Shown one piece after another: positions 1 through 8,146 of a stretch of 64,000 nt of DNA; within the stretch, counting starts at the first letter, position 1; every line of letters begins with the position of its first letter. Both the position numbers and the translations under genes were made by a program. Under the pieces are notes generated by a model. The model searched no databases and had not been told where the DNA came from. It worked only from the letters and a program-made list of their open reading frames with translations. Source of the stretch: JAGQIB01 sp041393395. GTDB lineage: Bacteria; ARS69. The stretch lies in the NCBI GenBank assembly GCA_041393395.1, contig JAWKKG010000004.1:310001-374000 (forward strand). Reading direction: 5' to 3'.

Positions 1-172
1 GCGCCTCGGGATTCCCGGTGCATCCGATGTCGGCGGCGTCGAGCCCCTCCGCCGTCACCAGGACCAGCGTGTCCGCGACGGGATCTCCGCTCCGCGGCGC
101 CTGGCCCTGACACCCCGCGAGGAGTGCCGGCAGGAGGAAGAGGGCTCGGCGGCGCAAGAGCAAGACGTTCAT
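1..172 (-). CDS. Lipoprotein, N-terminal fragment (runs off the window)
   Basis: Reading leftward from an ATG at 170-172 gives a classic lipoprotein signal: MNVLLLRRR, a hydrophobic stretch, then the lipobox LLAGC with Cys near residue 22. The next residues (DTLVLVTAEGLDAADIGC) faintly recall the first strand of alkaline-phosphatase/sulfatase-fold enzymes (LVTLDTxRxDxxGC), but too little is present to call a family. The frame stays open to base 1. The product is inferred to be exported and lipid-anchored. Confidence 0.6.
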   Translation of the reverse strand, partial: MNVLLLRRRALFLLPALLAGCQGQAPRSGDPVADTLVLVTAEGLDAADIGCTGNPEA

Positions 173-284
173 TCTGCCGCCCCGTTCCTCGGTGTAACCG
201 TCATGGGTTTCGGCGGCGAGCTAGGGCGACTTCAGCCTTTTCTTGCGGAAAGCCGCAAACCCTCGCGGGGAGACGGAACGCCCC

Positions 285-313
285 TTGAGCGGGTCGCGCC
301 CGGCTGGTAGCCT
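285..313 (+). promoter_or_regulatory. Possible sigma70 promoter for the first EIIA gene
   Basis: TTGAGC (285-290), a 17-bp spacer and TAGCCT (308-313) lie about 30 bp before the ATG at 343. Box matches are only moderate (4/6 and 3/6), but the TAGnCT form of the -10 resembles the better promoter at 31785. Confidence 0.3.
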
Positions 314-342
314 GCTCCGTCCTTCCGTCCAGGAGTTCACCG

Positions 343-810
343 ATGAAGCTGTCCGAGGTTCTCACCCCCGAGCGGATCCGCATCCCCCTCGAGTCCACGA
401 GCAAGGAAGCGGTCCTGCGCGAGCTCGTGTCCCTGCTGCCCGGGCGGGATTCCACGGAGCGGGAGACCATCCTGGAGGCGGTGCTCGAGCGCGAGGGGCG
501 CATGTCGACCGGAATCGGGCAGGGCGTGGCCATTCCGCACGGGAAGACCGGCGTGGTGAAGGGGATGGAGATGGCGTTCGGGATCGCGGGCGAGCCGATC
601 GACTACGGCGCGCTGGACGGCGAGCCGGTGGACGTCTTCTTCCTCCTGCTGTCACCGCCCGACCTCACGGCGCCGCACATCAAGATGCTGGCGGGAATCT
701 CGCGCATGCTGTCCTCCGACACGTTTCGAGACGAACTCGCGGCGGCCGTGGACGCCGAAGACGTGCTCGTCCTGTTCCGGCGGGAAGAGGCGCTCGCGGA
801 CGAGGATTGA
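343..810 (+). CDS. PTS EIIA domain protein (PtsN/fructose EIIA-like)
   Basis: A 155-residue single-domain protein of the EIIA-Fru/EIIA-Ntr family. It contains the conserved GVAIPHGK segment with the phospho-accepting His at about residue 66, followed by the usual ALDGEPVDVFFLLLSP strand and a C-terminal helix. Such proteins accept phosphate from HPr/NPr and usually regulate nitrogen, potassium or carbon metabolism rather than transport. No EIIB/EIIC partner is encoded nearby, which favours a regulatory role. A second EIIA-like gene lies at 4119, on the far side of the amidohydrolase and ammonia-lyase genes. The start is set by the ATG at 343, where family similarity begins. Confidence 0.85.
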   Translation: MKLSEVLTPERIRIPLESTSKEAVLRELVSLLPGRDSTERETILEAVLEREGRMSTGIGQGVAIPHGKTGVVKGMEMAFGIAGEPIDYGALDGEPVDVFFLLLSPPDLTAPHIKMLAGISRMLSSDTFRDELAAAVDAEDVLVLFRREEALADED

Positions 811-837
811 AGTCCGCGCGCCGACGGCGCGCGCCGC

Positions 838-2337
838 CTAGCGGTCCCCGTTCGCGGCGGGCTCGCGGGACCAGACGATCCGACCGTCGAGAATCGTGAC
901 GTCCACGTCGTCGCGCGCGCTCCGGCTCGGCAGATCGTCCATCAGCACCAGGTCGGCGATCTCGCCGGGCACCAGGCGTCCCCCGCACGGTGCCCCCGGT
1001 GTCGCGTCGGCGGCCGCTTCCGTGTACAGCCGAATCCCCGTCTCGTCGTCGATGCGCTCCGCTGCCGGGTTCCGCGTGGCTGCAAGCCGGATGCCGAAGC
1101 GTGGCCCCGCCGGCATCCCGTCGGATCCGAAGCAGATACGACCGCCGCCGCGCAGGATCGAACCGAAACGGTTCATTCCGTCGCGACGTCCCGCACCCAG
1201 CGCGGTCTCGTAGAGGCCGCCTTCGTTCGCCCAGCGCAGGAAGTTCGGCTGCACGCTCGCGATCACACCGAGTTCCCGCACACGCTCGAGGTGGTCTTCG
1301 GCGGCGAGCTCGAAATGCTCGATGCGGTGCCCGCGGGCGGTGAGATCCTCTCCGAGCGCTTCGTACGCGCCGATCACCTCCTCGATCGCGCGGTCCCCGA
1401 TCGCGTGGATCGCGAGCGAGCGGCCGCGATCGTGCTCCGCACGCACCATCGAGCGGAGTCGTGCGGGCTCGTAGACGAGCTGGCCGGTTCCTCCCGCGCG
1501 ATCCGCGTACGGGGTGCGCAACGCAGCCGTCCGTCCGCCGATCGCGCCGTCCGAGAAGATCTTGATGCCGCAGGAGCGGAACCGATCGGTCCGCGGCAGT
1601 GCGGCGACGTGTCGCTCGTCGGCGGGGTGGCGGATCCACACCGTGACGCGCAGGGGGAGGTGCGGGACGAGGTCGGGCCAGAGCGGAACTTCGTTCGGGT
1701 GCGGATAGTCCGTCGCCGTCGTGATCCCGAGTCGGTGGCAGACCGTGCCGACGCGCTCGAGCGCTTCGAGCGCCTCGATCTGGTCCGGCGGAAGGAGATT
1801 GTCGAGAACCACGACCGGTCCCTCGTCCAGCCAGCCGGTCGCGTCGTCGATGCCGGGGCCGGACCAGCGTTCGCGGAGCAGTGCGAGTCCGGCGCGGTTC
1901 ACCACGCCGACGTGTCCGCACACGCGGCGCGCGATGATCGGGCGCTCGCCGGAGATCGCGTCGAGGTCCGCGCGAGTGGGGCGTTCCGGCGTGCTCCAAC
2001 CGGTCTCGTCCCACCCCTCGAGAATGAGCGGCGCCTCGCCGACGTGCCGGGCCACGGCTGCGGCCGTGGCATCGCGGAAGTCGTCCCGGGTGGCGCAATC
2101 GCCGAGCCACGGACGGCCGAGTCCGCGCGCGAACTGCAGGAAATGGAAGTGCGCGTCCTGGAAGCCCGGGCAGAGGTACCGGCCGGCGGCGTCGAGCGGC
2201 GTGGCCTCGGGCGAGCGCGCCCGGAGCGCCGCACTCGGCCCGAGCTCCCGGATGCGGCCGTCGCGGATGAGCAGGGCGTCGACGGTGGGATCGGCCGGTC
2301 GGGGGAGGATTCTCGCGTTCACGATCAGGAGCGACAT
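838..2337 (-). CDS. Amidohydrolase family protein (YtcJ-like, amidohydrolase 3)
   Basis: A 499-residue metal-dependent amidohydrolase. It begins with the small beta-sandwich typical of the family (LLIVNARI and LIRDGRIRELGP). The metal-binding HxH motif lies in GFQDAHFHF (His about 63 and 65), followed by the YtcJ-type LEGWDETGW segment. Later come metal-site motifs with ERVGTVCHRLGITTATD, DGAIGG, LAIHAIGDRA and HRIEHFEL. The C terminus returns to the sandwich (VDVTILDGRIVW). These proteins hydrolyse amide or N-acyl bonds, and the substrate cannot be read from sequence. It is transcribed divergently from the ammonia-lyase gene. It is not an HutI imidazolonepropionase, which is shorter and lacks this YtcJ layout. 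Confidence 0.85.
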   Translation of the reverse strand: MSLLIVNARILPRPADPTVDALLIRDGRIRELGPSAALRARSPEATPLDAAGRYLCPGFQDAHFHFLQFARGLGRPWLGDCATRDDFRDATAAAVARHVGEAPLILEGWDETGWSTPERPTRADLDAISGERPIIARRVCGHVGVVNRAGLALLRERWSGPGIDDATGWLDEGPVVVLDNLLPPDQIEALEALERVGTVCHRLGITTATDYPHPNEVPLWPDLVPHLPLRVTVWIRHPADERHVAALPRTDRFRSCGIKIFSDGAIGGRTAALRTPYADRAGGTGQLVYEPARLRSMVRAEHDRGRSLAIHAIGDRAIEEVIGAYEALGEDLTARGHRIEHFELAAEDHLERVRELGVIASVQPNFLRWANEGGLYETALGAGRRDGMNRFGSILRGGGRICFGSDGMPAGPRFGIRLAATRNPAAERIDDETGIRLYTEAAADATPGAPCGGRLVPGEIADLVLMDDLPSRSARDDVDVTILDGRIVWSREPAANGDR

Positions 2338-2424
2338 GCAGGCACGTTAACACGGGCGGGCGCCGTCTGCTGCCCGGGTCCGGCGACACCGGCTCGGGGC
2401 ACGGCGGAAGACCGTTCGGCCGCG

Positions 2425-2453
2425 TTGACCGGTGCTTTCGTCGGTGAGAGAAT
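2425..2453 (+). promoter_or_regulatory. Probable sigma70 promoter for the ammonia-lyase gene
   Basis: TTGACC (2425-2430), a 17-bp spacer and GAGAAT (2448-2453) give 5/6 and 4/6 matches. The implied transcription start is near 2460, about 45 bp before the TTG start at 2505. Confidence 0.4.
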
Positions 2454-2504
2454 CCGCGGCCGTGTTCGGGCGCGAAACGCCCCGGCGGCACTCGGGAGGC
2501 TCGA

Positions 2505-4013
2505 TTGATCCGACTCGACGGCAACTCGCTCACGCTCGACCAGGTCGTGCGGATCGCGCGCGCCGGGGAGCGTTTCGAGATCGGGGAGGACTCGTGGACG
2601 CGCGTAGATGCGGCCCGTTCGTTCCTCGAGCGACGCGTGCAGTCCGGCGAACGGATCTACGGCGTGAACACCGGCATCGGCCAGCTCGCGCACGTACCGG
2701 TGGAGCTCGCGCAGCTCGAGGAACTGCAGCGCAACATCGTCCGCAGCCACGCGGCCGGTCTCGGTCCCGCGCTGGACGACGACGAAGTGCGTGCGGTCCT
2801 GCTCCTCAAGATCAACCTGTTCGCCAAGGGCCGATCCGGTGTCCGGGCCGAGCTGGTCCGTCACCTCGTGTCGATGCTCGAGGCCGACGTCCTGCCGATC
2901 ATTCCGGCCAAGGGCTCGCTCGGCGCGAGCGGGGACCTCGCGCCGCTCGCGCACGTGGCGCTCGCCGCGATCGGCGAGGGCGACGCGCGCCGCCGCGGTC
3001 GCACGATGCCGGCGGCCGACGCCCTGCGCGACGCGGGACTCGCGCCTTTCAAGCTCTCCTACAAGGAAGGCCTCGGTCTCATCAACGGGTGTCAGGTGAT
3101 GGCCGGGCGCGGGACGCTGCTGCTGCACGATGCCCGGACCCTGCTGCGGACCGCGCAGGTCGTCGCGGCCGCGATCCTGGACGTGCTGGGTGCGTCGGAC
3201 CGGCCGTTCGATCCGCGCGTGCACGAGGCGCGTCCGTACCCGGGGCAGCGCGCGGTGGCCGAGAACCTGCGCCGGCTGCTCGGGGGCGAGCGCCGCCGGA
3301 CGCCGCGCGTGCAGGACGCCTACTCGCTCCGGTGCGTGCCGCAGATTCTCGGCGGCGTGGCCGATGCGTTCGACGATCTGGAACGTCGGCTCGCGATCGA
3401 GATCAATGCGGCTTCCGACAACCCGCTCGTGTTCGCGGACACCGAGGAGATCTTCGCGGCCGGCAACTTCCACGGCGAGAGCCTCGCGCTCGCGCTCGAC
3501 GCCTTCAAGACCGCGGTGGGGGAGATCGCGTCCCTCGCGGAGCGGCAGGTGAACCGGCTGCTGAATCCGGTGCTCTCGGATCTGCCCGCGTTCCTCGCGC
3601 CGGATACGGGCCGCAACTCGGGCCTGATGATTCTGCAGTACACGGCGGCGTCCCTCGTGTCCGAGAACAAGGTCCTGGCGCACCCCGCGAGTGCCGACTC
3701 GATTCCCGTGTCCGCCGACCAGGAGGACCACGTGAGTATGGGCGCCACGGCCGTCCACACGGCGGCCGAGGTCGTCCGCAACGTAGCCGACGTGGTCGGC
3801 ATCGCCGCGATCGCGGCGGGCCAGGCGATGGACCTCGTTCCGGAGGGACCCTTCACCGCGTCGTCGGTTGCGTTCCGGGCGAGGCTGCGCGAGACCGTTC
3901 CCTTCTGGGGCGAGGACCGTTACGCTGCGGCGGACATGCGCGAGGCGTCCTCGCTCGCGCGCTCCGGCGCGCTGCTGGAGGCGGCCCAGGGTGTGGCCGG
4001 GAAGTTGGCGTGA
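2505..4013 (+). CDS. hutH: Histidine ammonia-lyase (HAL/PAL/TAL family)
   Basis: A 502-residue member of the MIO-dependent aromatic amino acid lyase family, at normal HutH length. The Ala-Ser-Gly triad that cyclises into the MIO electrophile is at residues 141-143 in GSLGASGDLAPLAH. The Tyr loop IYGVNTGIG (about residues 51-59) is present. The substrate-selectivity segment LQRNIVRSHAAG has the Ser-His pair typical of histidine lyases, not the His/Phe pattern of tyrosine or phenylalanine lyases. The family deaminates L-His to urocanate. The TTG start follows GGGAGG. No hutU, hutI or hutG is nearby, so a tyrosine aminomutase or other branch cannot be fully excluded. Confidence 0.85.
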   Translation: MIRLDGNSLTLDQVVRIARAGERFEIGEDSWTRVDAARSFLERRVQSGERIYGVNTGIGQLAHVPVELAQLEELQRNIVRSHAAGLGPALDDDEVRAVLLLKINLFAKGRSGVRAELVRHLVSMLEADVLPIIPAKGSLGASGDLAPLAHVALAAIGEGDARRRGRTMPAADALRDAGLAPFKLSYKEGLGLINGCQVMAGRGTLLLHDARTLLRTAQVVAAAILDVLGASDRPFDPRVHEARPYPGQRAVAENLRRLLGGERRRTPRVQDAYSLRCVPQILGGVADAFDDLERRLAIEINAASDNPLVFADTEEIFAAGNFHGESLALALDAFKTAVGEIASLAERQVNRLLNPVLSDLPAFLAPDTGRNSGLMILQYTAASLVSENKVLAHPASADSIPVSADQEDHVSMGATAVHTAAEVVRNVADVVGIAAIAAGQAMDLVPEGPFTASSVAFRARLRETVPFWGEDRYAAADMREASSLARSGALLEAAQGVAGKLA

Positions 4014-4044
4014 GGGGCGGCGCGTCCGCCGGAAGGAGCGCGAA

Positions 4045-4122
4045 ATGATCGGACGTCGGAGCGTGGGAGGCGGGGGCCCGTTCTCTTGCCGCGTCGTCCT
4101 GGAGGGGGGACGGGTCGGATGA
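4045..4122 (+). CDS. Possible 25-codon leader ORF coupled to the next gene
   Basis: An ATG at 4045 follows GGAAGGAG with good spacing and opens a 25-codon frame beginning MIGRRSVGGGG. Its TGA (4120-4122) overlaps the ATG of the EIIA gene at 4119 in the ATGA arrangement that favours translational coupling. The peptide is Gly/Arg-rich with no recognisable domain. It may be a real leader peptide or simply chance. Confidence 0.3.
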   Translation: MIGRRSVGGGGPFSCRVVLEGGRVG

Positions 4123-4598
4123 GCGTTCGCCTCGACGAGCACCTCAAGAAAGAACGCATTCGTCTCGACTCCGCCGCGACCACGCGGGAAGAGGTCCTGC
4201 TCGAGCTGGGGACGCTTCTGGGCGGCCAGGACGTCGCCGCTCGCGAGGCTCTCACCGATGATCTCGCTGCGCGGGAGGTCATGGGAAGCACGGGCGTGGG
4301 CGGTGGCATCGCCTTCCCGCACGCGCGCGTCTCGTTCCTGCCGGGGATTCGACTCGCGTTCGTGCGCACCCGACAGCCCGTGCCCTACGACGCGCTGGAC
4401 GGCCGTCCGGTCGATCTGTTTCTCGCGGTGGCGGGGCCCGTTCAGGGGCGCCGCGACTATCTGGTCGTCCTCGGGTCCCTCTCGTACCTGTTCCGCTCCG
4501 AGTTGACGCGGGACAAGTTCCGCTCGGCCGCGACGCCGGACGAGGTGCTCGCGCTCCTGAAGGAGCTTTCGGGCACGGTCCCGAGCCCCGGCGCCTAG
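4119..4598 (+). CDS. Second PTS EIIA domain protein (PtsN-like)
   Basis: A 159-residue EIIA-Fru/Ntr family protein. GGGIAFPHAR carries the phospho-acceptor His at about residue 68, and YDALDGRPVDLFLAV matches the strand after it. It shares the ALDGxPVD segment with the protein at 343 but is clearly divergent, so this is an old paralogue rather than a recent duplication. The chosen ATG at 4119 is where family similarity begins; an upstream in-frame ATG at 4086 would add 11 unaligned residues. It follows hutH by 105 bp and may be co-transcribed with it. No EIIB/EIIC is present, so a regulatory role is inferred. Confidence 0.8.
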   Translation: MSVRLDEHLKKERIRLDSAATTREEVLLELGTLLGGQDVAAREALTDDLAAREVMGSTGVGGGIAFPHARVSFLPGIRLAFVRTRQPVPYDALDGRPVDLFLAVAGPVQGRRDYLVVLGSLSYLFRSELTRDKFRSAATPDEVLALLKELSGTVPSPGA

Positions 4599-4700
4599 CT
4601 CCCGTCCTCGAGGTGCCCGATCGATCGTTCGGGACGCGTCCTCGGATTCGTGGCGCATCTGGTCGAAGTCTGACGCATACCGTGCAGGAGACGGAATCCT

Positions 4701-4730
4701 TTGACCTCATTTGGCGTACGGGTTTAGCTT
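4701..4730 (+). promoter_or_regulatory. Probable sigma70 promoter of the tssA-led T6SS operon
   Basis: TTGACC (4701-4706), an 18-bp spacer and TAGCTT (4725-4730). The -10 box is weak, but TTGAC(C/G)-18-TA(G/A/C)xxT recurs at 31712-31741, 31761-31790 and 54445-54474, which supports it. The implied start is near 4737, about 45 bp before tssA. Confidence 0.45.
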
Positions 4731-4733
4731 CCA

Positions 4734-4756
4734 GGCACTTGCCGTACCGGCACTTG
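4734..4756 (+). repeat. Direct repeat GGCACTTG x2 in the tssA leader
   Basis: GGCACTTG occurs at 4734-4741 and again at 4749-4756, with starts 15 bp apart. The pair lies just downstream of the predicted promoter and before the tssA ribosome-binding site. It could be an operator for a T6SS regulator, or chance. Confidence 0.35.
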
Positions 4757-4782
4757 GAGCGATCTGGCCGCCCGAGAGACCC

Positions 4783-5862
4783 ATGATCCCGATCGACGAA
4801 CTACTGAAACCGATCCGCGAGGACGCACCGGCCGGCGTGAACCTGCGCCTGGACGCCGGCGACACGACGTTCCGTGACCTCGAGGAGAAGCGTCGCCAGG
4901 AAGAGGCGGCGTTCTCGGCCTCCGGGGAAGCAAAATACGCGGACTGGAACGGCGTGGTCCGCCTGTGCCAGGAGGCGCTGGAGACGAAGTCCAAGGACCT
5001 GCAGCTCTGCGCGTACCTCGCGGAGGCCTGGTCCTACACCGACGGCTTCGCCGGCCTGCAGGCCGGCCTCTCGCTGACCCGGCAGACCCTCTTCAAGTAC
5101 TGGTACCTCGTTCATCCGGGGCACGAGGAAGACGAGATCCTGCTGCCCGTCCGCGCGAAATGGCTCTCCTGGATGGGAACGTCGCGCGACTTCCTCGAGG
5201 CCGTGCGCTCCGTCGCGATCACGGGCGGGCCGGGCATCGAAGGACACGGCTGGGGCAGCTACGAGATGTCGCGCCGGGTCGACGAGCTCGGGCTGCAATC
5301 CGACAAGAAGCAGTTCCAGGAGCTCCTCGATCAGGGCTGGATCACCGGGGAGCAGTGGCGCTCGGCCGTCGGAGGAACGCCGCGGGAGCATCTCGGCGCC
5401 GTCCTCGAGGCGGTGCGGGGCTGCGTGGCGGAGCTCGACAAGCTCAAGTCGTTGTGCAACGACAAGTTCGACGATGATGCTCCGAGTTTGATCGAACTGT
5501 CCGAGCTGCTGGGCGACTGTCGCGAGTACCTCGAGAAGACCCTGGCCGGCGAATCGGCGGCCGAGGGCGAGGGGGCGGCGTCCGGCGGGGGCGCGCCGGC
5601 CGGGGCGACGGCCGCGGCGGCTCCGGCGGCCGGTGGGCCGGCGGGACCGATCGGCAGTCGCGACGATGCGTATCGACGTCTGCGGGAGATCGCGGACTAC
5701 CTGCGGCGAACGGAGCCGCACAGTCCGGTGAGCTATCTCGTGGAGCGCGCGATCAGCTGGGGGCAGATGCCGTTCCAGGCCGTGATCAAGGACGTGCTGA
5801 AGGGGAACGTTCCCGCGTACTCGACGGTTCTCGAGACGCTGGGAATCCGCGAAGAGAAATAG
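4783..5862 (+). CDS. tssA: T6SS cap/assembly protein TssA (ImpA family)
   Basis: A 359-residue TssA. The N-terminal ImpA domain is recognisable from LLKPIREDAPAG through DWNGVVRLCQEAL and LFKYWYLVHPGHEEDE. A Gly/Ala-rich linker (about residues 265-292) precedes a short C-terminal region with the family's GSRDDAYRRLREIADYLRRTEPHSPV helix pair. TssA caps and primes the growing sheath-tube at the baseplate. The start is the ATG at 4783; an in-frame upstream ATG at 4711 would add 24 residues that do not align with the family and would lie inside the promoter. It is the first gene of the plus-strand structural operon. Confidence 0.9.
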   Translation: MIPIDELLKPIREDAPAGVNLRLDAGDTTFRDLEEKRRQEEAAFSASGEAKYADWNGVVRLCQEALETKSKDLQLCAYLAEAWSYTDGFAGLQAGLSLTRQTLFKYWYLVHPGHEEDEILLPVRAKWLSWMGTSRDFLEAVRSVAITGGPGIEGHGWGSYEMSRRVDELGLQSDKKQFQELLDQGWITGEQWRSAVGGTPREHLGAVLEAVRGCVAELDKLKSLCNDKFDDDAPSLIELSELLGDCREYLEKTLAGESAAEGEGAASGGGAPAGATAAAAPAAGGPAGPIGSRDDAYRRLREIADYLRRTEPHSPVSYLVERAISWGQMPFQAVIKDVLKGNVPAYSTVLETLGIREEK

Positions 5863-6040
5863 GTCTCCGCCGCCGTTTCGGGCGTCGCCCCTGTGTGGGG
5901 TGCGCGGCGACGGCTCGGGGCCGCCCCCGGGAGACCGGGAAACAGGAAGTTGAGAGGGAGATTTCCGGCGGCCAGGAAACTGGAGCCAGGGAATCGTCAC
6001 CACGCGGCCCGGATCGGTGCCGTACGCCCGGAGGGACCAC

Positions 6041-6619
6041 ATGGCAGGCGAGAGCGTCCACAAGAAGAAGGAACGGGTTCGACCCCCGCGCGTCCACATC
6101 TCGTACGAGGTCGAGCTCAACGGCGCGCAGGTCATGAAGGAGCTGCCCTTCGTGGTCGGCGTCATGGCCGATCTGGCGGGCAACCCCAAGGACCCGCCGG
6201 CGAAGCTGAAGGACCGCAAGTTCGTCGACATCGACCGCGACAACTTCGACGACATCTTGCGCAGCATGAAGCCGCGTCTCGCATACAAGGTCGAGAACAA
6301 GCTGCAGGACGACGGCTCGGAGCTCTCCGTGGAGCTGAACTTCAAGAAGCTCGCGGACTTCCGGCCGGAGAACGTCGCGAATCAGGTCGAGCCGCTGAAG
6401 GAGCTCATGGAGATCCGCAGACAGCTGAAGGCCCTGCTCTCCAAGACGGAAGGGAATGACCGTCTGGAGGAGTACCTGAACGCGATCCTCGCGGACTCCG
6501 CGGTGCGCGAGAAGCTGAAGGGCACGCTGGGCATGGGGGACGAGGCCGGCGGTGACGCCGCGCCCGCGGGCGAGGGCGACGGCGGCGGTGAGTCCGCTCC
6601 GACCGGGGAGGAGAGCTAG
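6041..6619 (+). CDS. tssB: T6SS contractile sheath small subunit TssB (VipA/ImpB)
   Basis: A 192-residue TssB. Family hallmarks are RVHISYEVE, KELPFVVGVMADLAG, the RKFVDIDRDNFDDI strand and MKPRLAYKVENKL. The C terminus ends in a Gly/Glu-rich tail instead of the usual short end. TssB pairs with TssC to build the cytoplasmic sheath that contracts to fire the tube. The ATG at 6041 has GGAGG six bases upstream; an earlier in-frame ATG at 6017 lacks a good site and adds non-family residues. Two bases separate its stop from tssC. Confidence 0.95.
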   Translation: MAGESVHKKKERVRPPRVHISYEVELNGAQVMKELPFVVGVMADLAGNPKDPPAKLKDRKFVDIDRDNFDDILRSMKPRLAYKVENKLQDDGSELSVELNFKKLADFRPENVANQVEPLKELMEIRRQLKALLSKTEGNDRLEEYLNAILADSAVREKLKGTLGMGDEAGGDAAPAGEGDGGGESAPTGEES

Positions 6620-6621
6620 CC

Positions 6622-8112
6622 ATGGCCGGGAAGAAGCAGGCGGTCACCCCGCTCGACCAGGTGCTGGAGCAGGAAGGCGGCGCGATCCTCGACGATCTGA
6701 TCTCGACCGGCATCAAGCCGCGCGACGATGCGGCGAAGGAGCAGGGCAAGGACCTGATCCGGACGCTGGTCGGACAGCTCATGGACCCCGGCATGAAGGT
6801 CCAGAAGGGCGTGACGAAGACGATCAACGCGCGGATCGCGGCGATCGACGAGCTCCTGTCGGCCCAGCTCAACGAGATCATGCACCATCCGGAATTCCAG
6901 GCGCTGGAAGGCTCCTGGCGTGGCCTGAACCATCTCGTGATGAACTCCGAGACGGGCGAGAGCATGAAGATCCGGGTGCTCGGCGCCTCCAAGAAGGAGC
7001 TTCTGCGCGACTTCCAGGCGGCGTCCGAGTTCACCGAGAGCGCGCTCTGGAAGAAGATCTACGAGTACGAGTTCGGTCTCTACGGTGGCGATCCGTACGG
7101 CGCCCTGATCGGCGACTTCACGTTCGACAAGGGGCCCCAGGATGTGGAGCTGATGGAGCAGATCGGCCAGGTCGCGGCCGCGGCGCACGCGCCGTTCGTG
7201 GCCGCCGCGGCTCCGCAGATGTTCGGTCTGGACAGCTACACGCAGATGCCGGATCCGCGTGACCTCGCGAAGATCTTCGACAAGAGCAACCCCGAGAACA
7301 CGAAGTGGCTGTCGTTCCGGGACTCCGAGGACTCGCGCTTCGTGAGTCTCACGTTGCCGCGGACGCTCACGCGCCTTCCGTACGGGAAGGACAATCCGTG
7401 CGACGAGTTCGATTTCCACGAGGCCGTGGATGGGACGGATCACGATCGCTACCTGTGGTCGAATGCGGCCTACGCGTTCGCGGAGCGCCTCACGGACGCG
7501 TTCTCCAAGCACCACTGGTGCGTGGCGATCCGCGGACCGGAAGGCGGCGGTCTCGTGAGCGGCCTGCCCGTGCACACGTTCAAGTCTCGGGAAGGCGACG
7601 TGGGCTCGAAGTGTCCGACCGAGGTGCTGATCCCGGACACGCGGGAGAAGGAACTCTCGGACCTCGGATTCATCCCGCTGATCCACTGCAAGAACACGGA
7701 CTACGCGGCGTTCTTCGGCGCGAACTCCGTGCAGCGTCCCAAGAAGTACGACGATCCGGCGGCGACGGCGAATGCGAAGCTGTCGACGCAGACGCAGTAC
7801 CTGATGGCCACGTCGCGCATCGCGCACTACATGAAGGCCATCTGTCGCGACAAGGTCGGATCGTTCCAGTCGAGGACGGAATGCGCGAAGTTCCTGAACA
7901 ACTGGATCGGGAACTATGTGCTCGCCCAGGACGAAGCGTCGCAGGAAGCGAAAGCGAAGCGTCCGTTGCGGGAAGCGCGCATCGATGTCACCGACGACAA
8001 GGCGCGTCCCGGTTGCTACAAGGCCGTGGCGTACCTGAAGCCCCACTTCCAGCTGGAAGAGCTCAACGTCTCCCTTCGTCTGGTCGCGGATTTGCCGGCG
8101 GCCGCCAAGTAG
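6622..8112 (+). CDS. tssC: T6SS contractile sheath large subunit TssC (VipB/ImpC)
   Basis: A 496-residue TssC of normal length. Diagnostic stretches include FQALEGSWRGLNHLV, the RFVSLTLPRTLTRLPYG segment, YLWSNAAYAFAERL, GLPVHTF, EVLIPDTREKELSDLGFIPL and YLMATSRIAHYMKAICRDK. It forms the bulk of the sheath around the Hcp tube and is the substrate that TssH recycles. It directly follows tssB and precedes hcp by 34 bases, within the same operon. Confidence 0.97.
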   Translation: MAGKKQAVTPLDQVLEQEGGAILDDLISTGIKPRDDAAKEQGKDLIRTLVGQLMDPGMKVQKGVTKTINARIAAIDELLSAQLNEIMHHPEFQALEGSWRGLNHLVMNSETGESMKIRVLGASKKELLRDFQAASEFTESALWKKIYEYEFGLYGGDPYGALIGDFTFDKGPQDVELMEQIGQVAAAAHAPFVAAAAPQMFGLDSYTQMPDPRDLAKIFDKSNPENTKWLSFRDSEDSRFVSLTLPRTLTRLPYGKDNPCDEFDFHEAVDGTDHDRYLWSNAAYAFAERLTDAFSKHHWCVAIRGPEGGGLVSGLPVHTFKSREGDVGSKCPTEVLIPDTREKELSDLGFIPLIHCKNTDYAAFFGANSVQRPKKYDDPAATANAKLSTQTQYLMATSRIAHYMKAICRDKVGSFQSRTECAKFLNNWIGNYVLAQDEASQEAKAKRPLREARIDVTDDKARPGCYKAVAYLKPHFQLEELNVSLRLVADLPAAAK

Positions 8113-8146
8113 TTCCACCGTCACATGAGTCACAAGGAGTAGCGGA

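Noticed and set aside
838..2337. Amidohydrolase as HutI in a histidine-degradation operon
   Set aside because: YtcJ-type motifs and length, and divergent transcription from hutH; no hutU or hutG present.
4705..4730. Sigma54 promoter before tssA (TGGCGTACGGGTTTAGC)
   Set aside because: GG to GC spacing is 14 rather than 12, so it does not fit RpoN; the sigma70-type boxes fit better.
4711..4782. N-terminal extension of TssA from the ATG at 4711
   Set aside because: It would overlap the predicted -10 element and adds residues that do not align with TssA proteins; the ATG at 4783 fits the family start.
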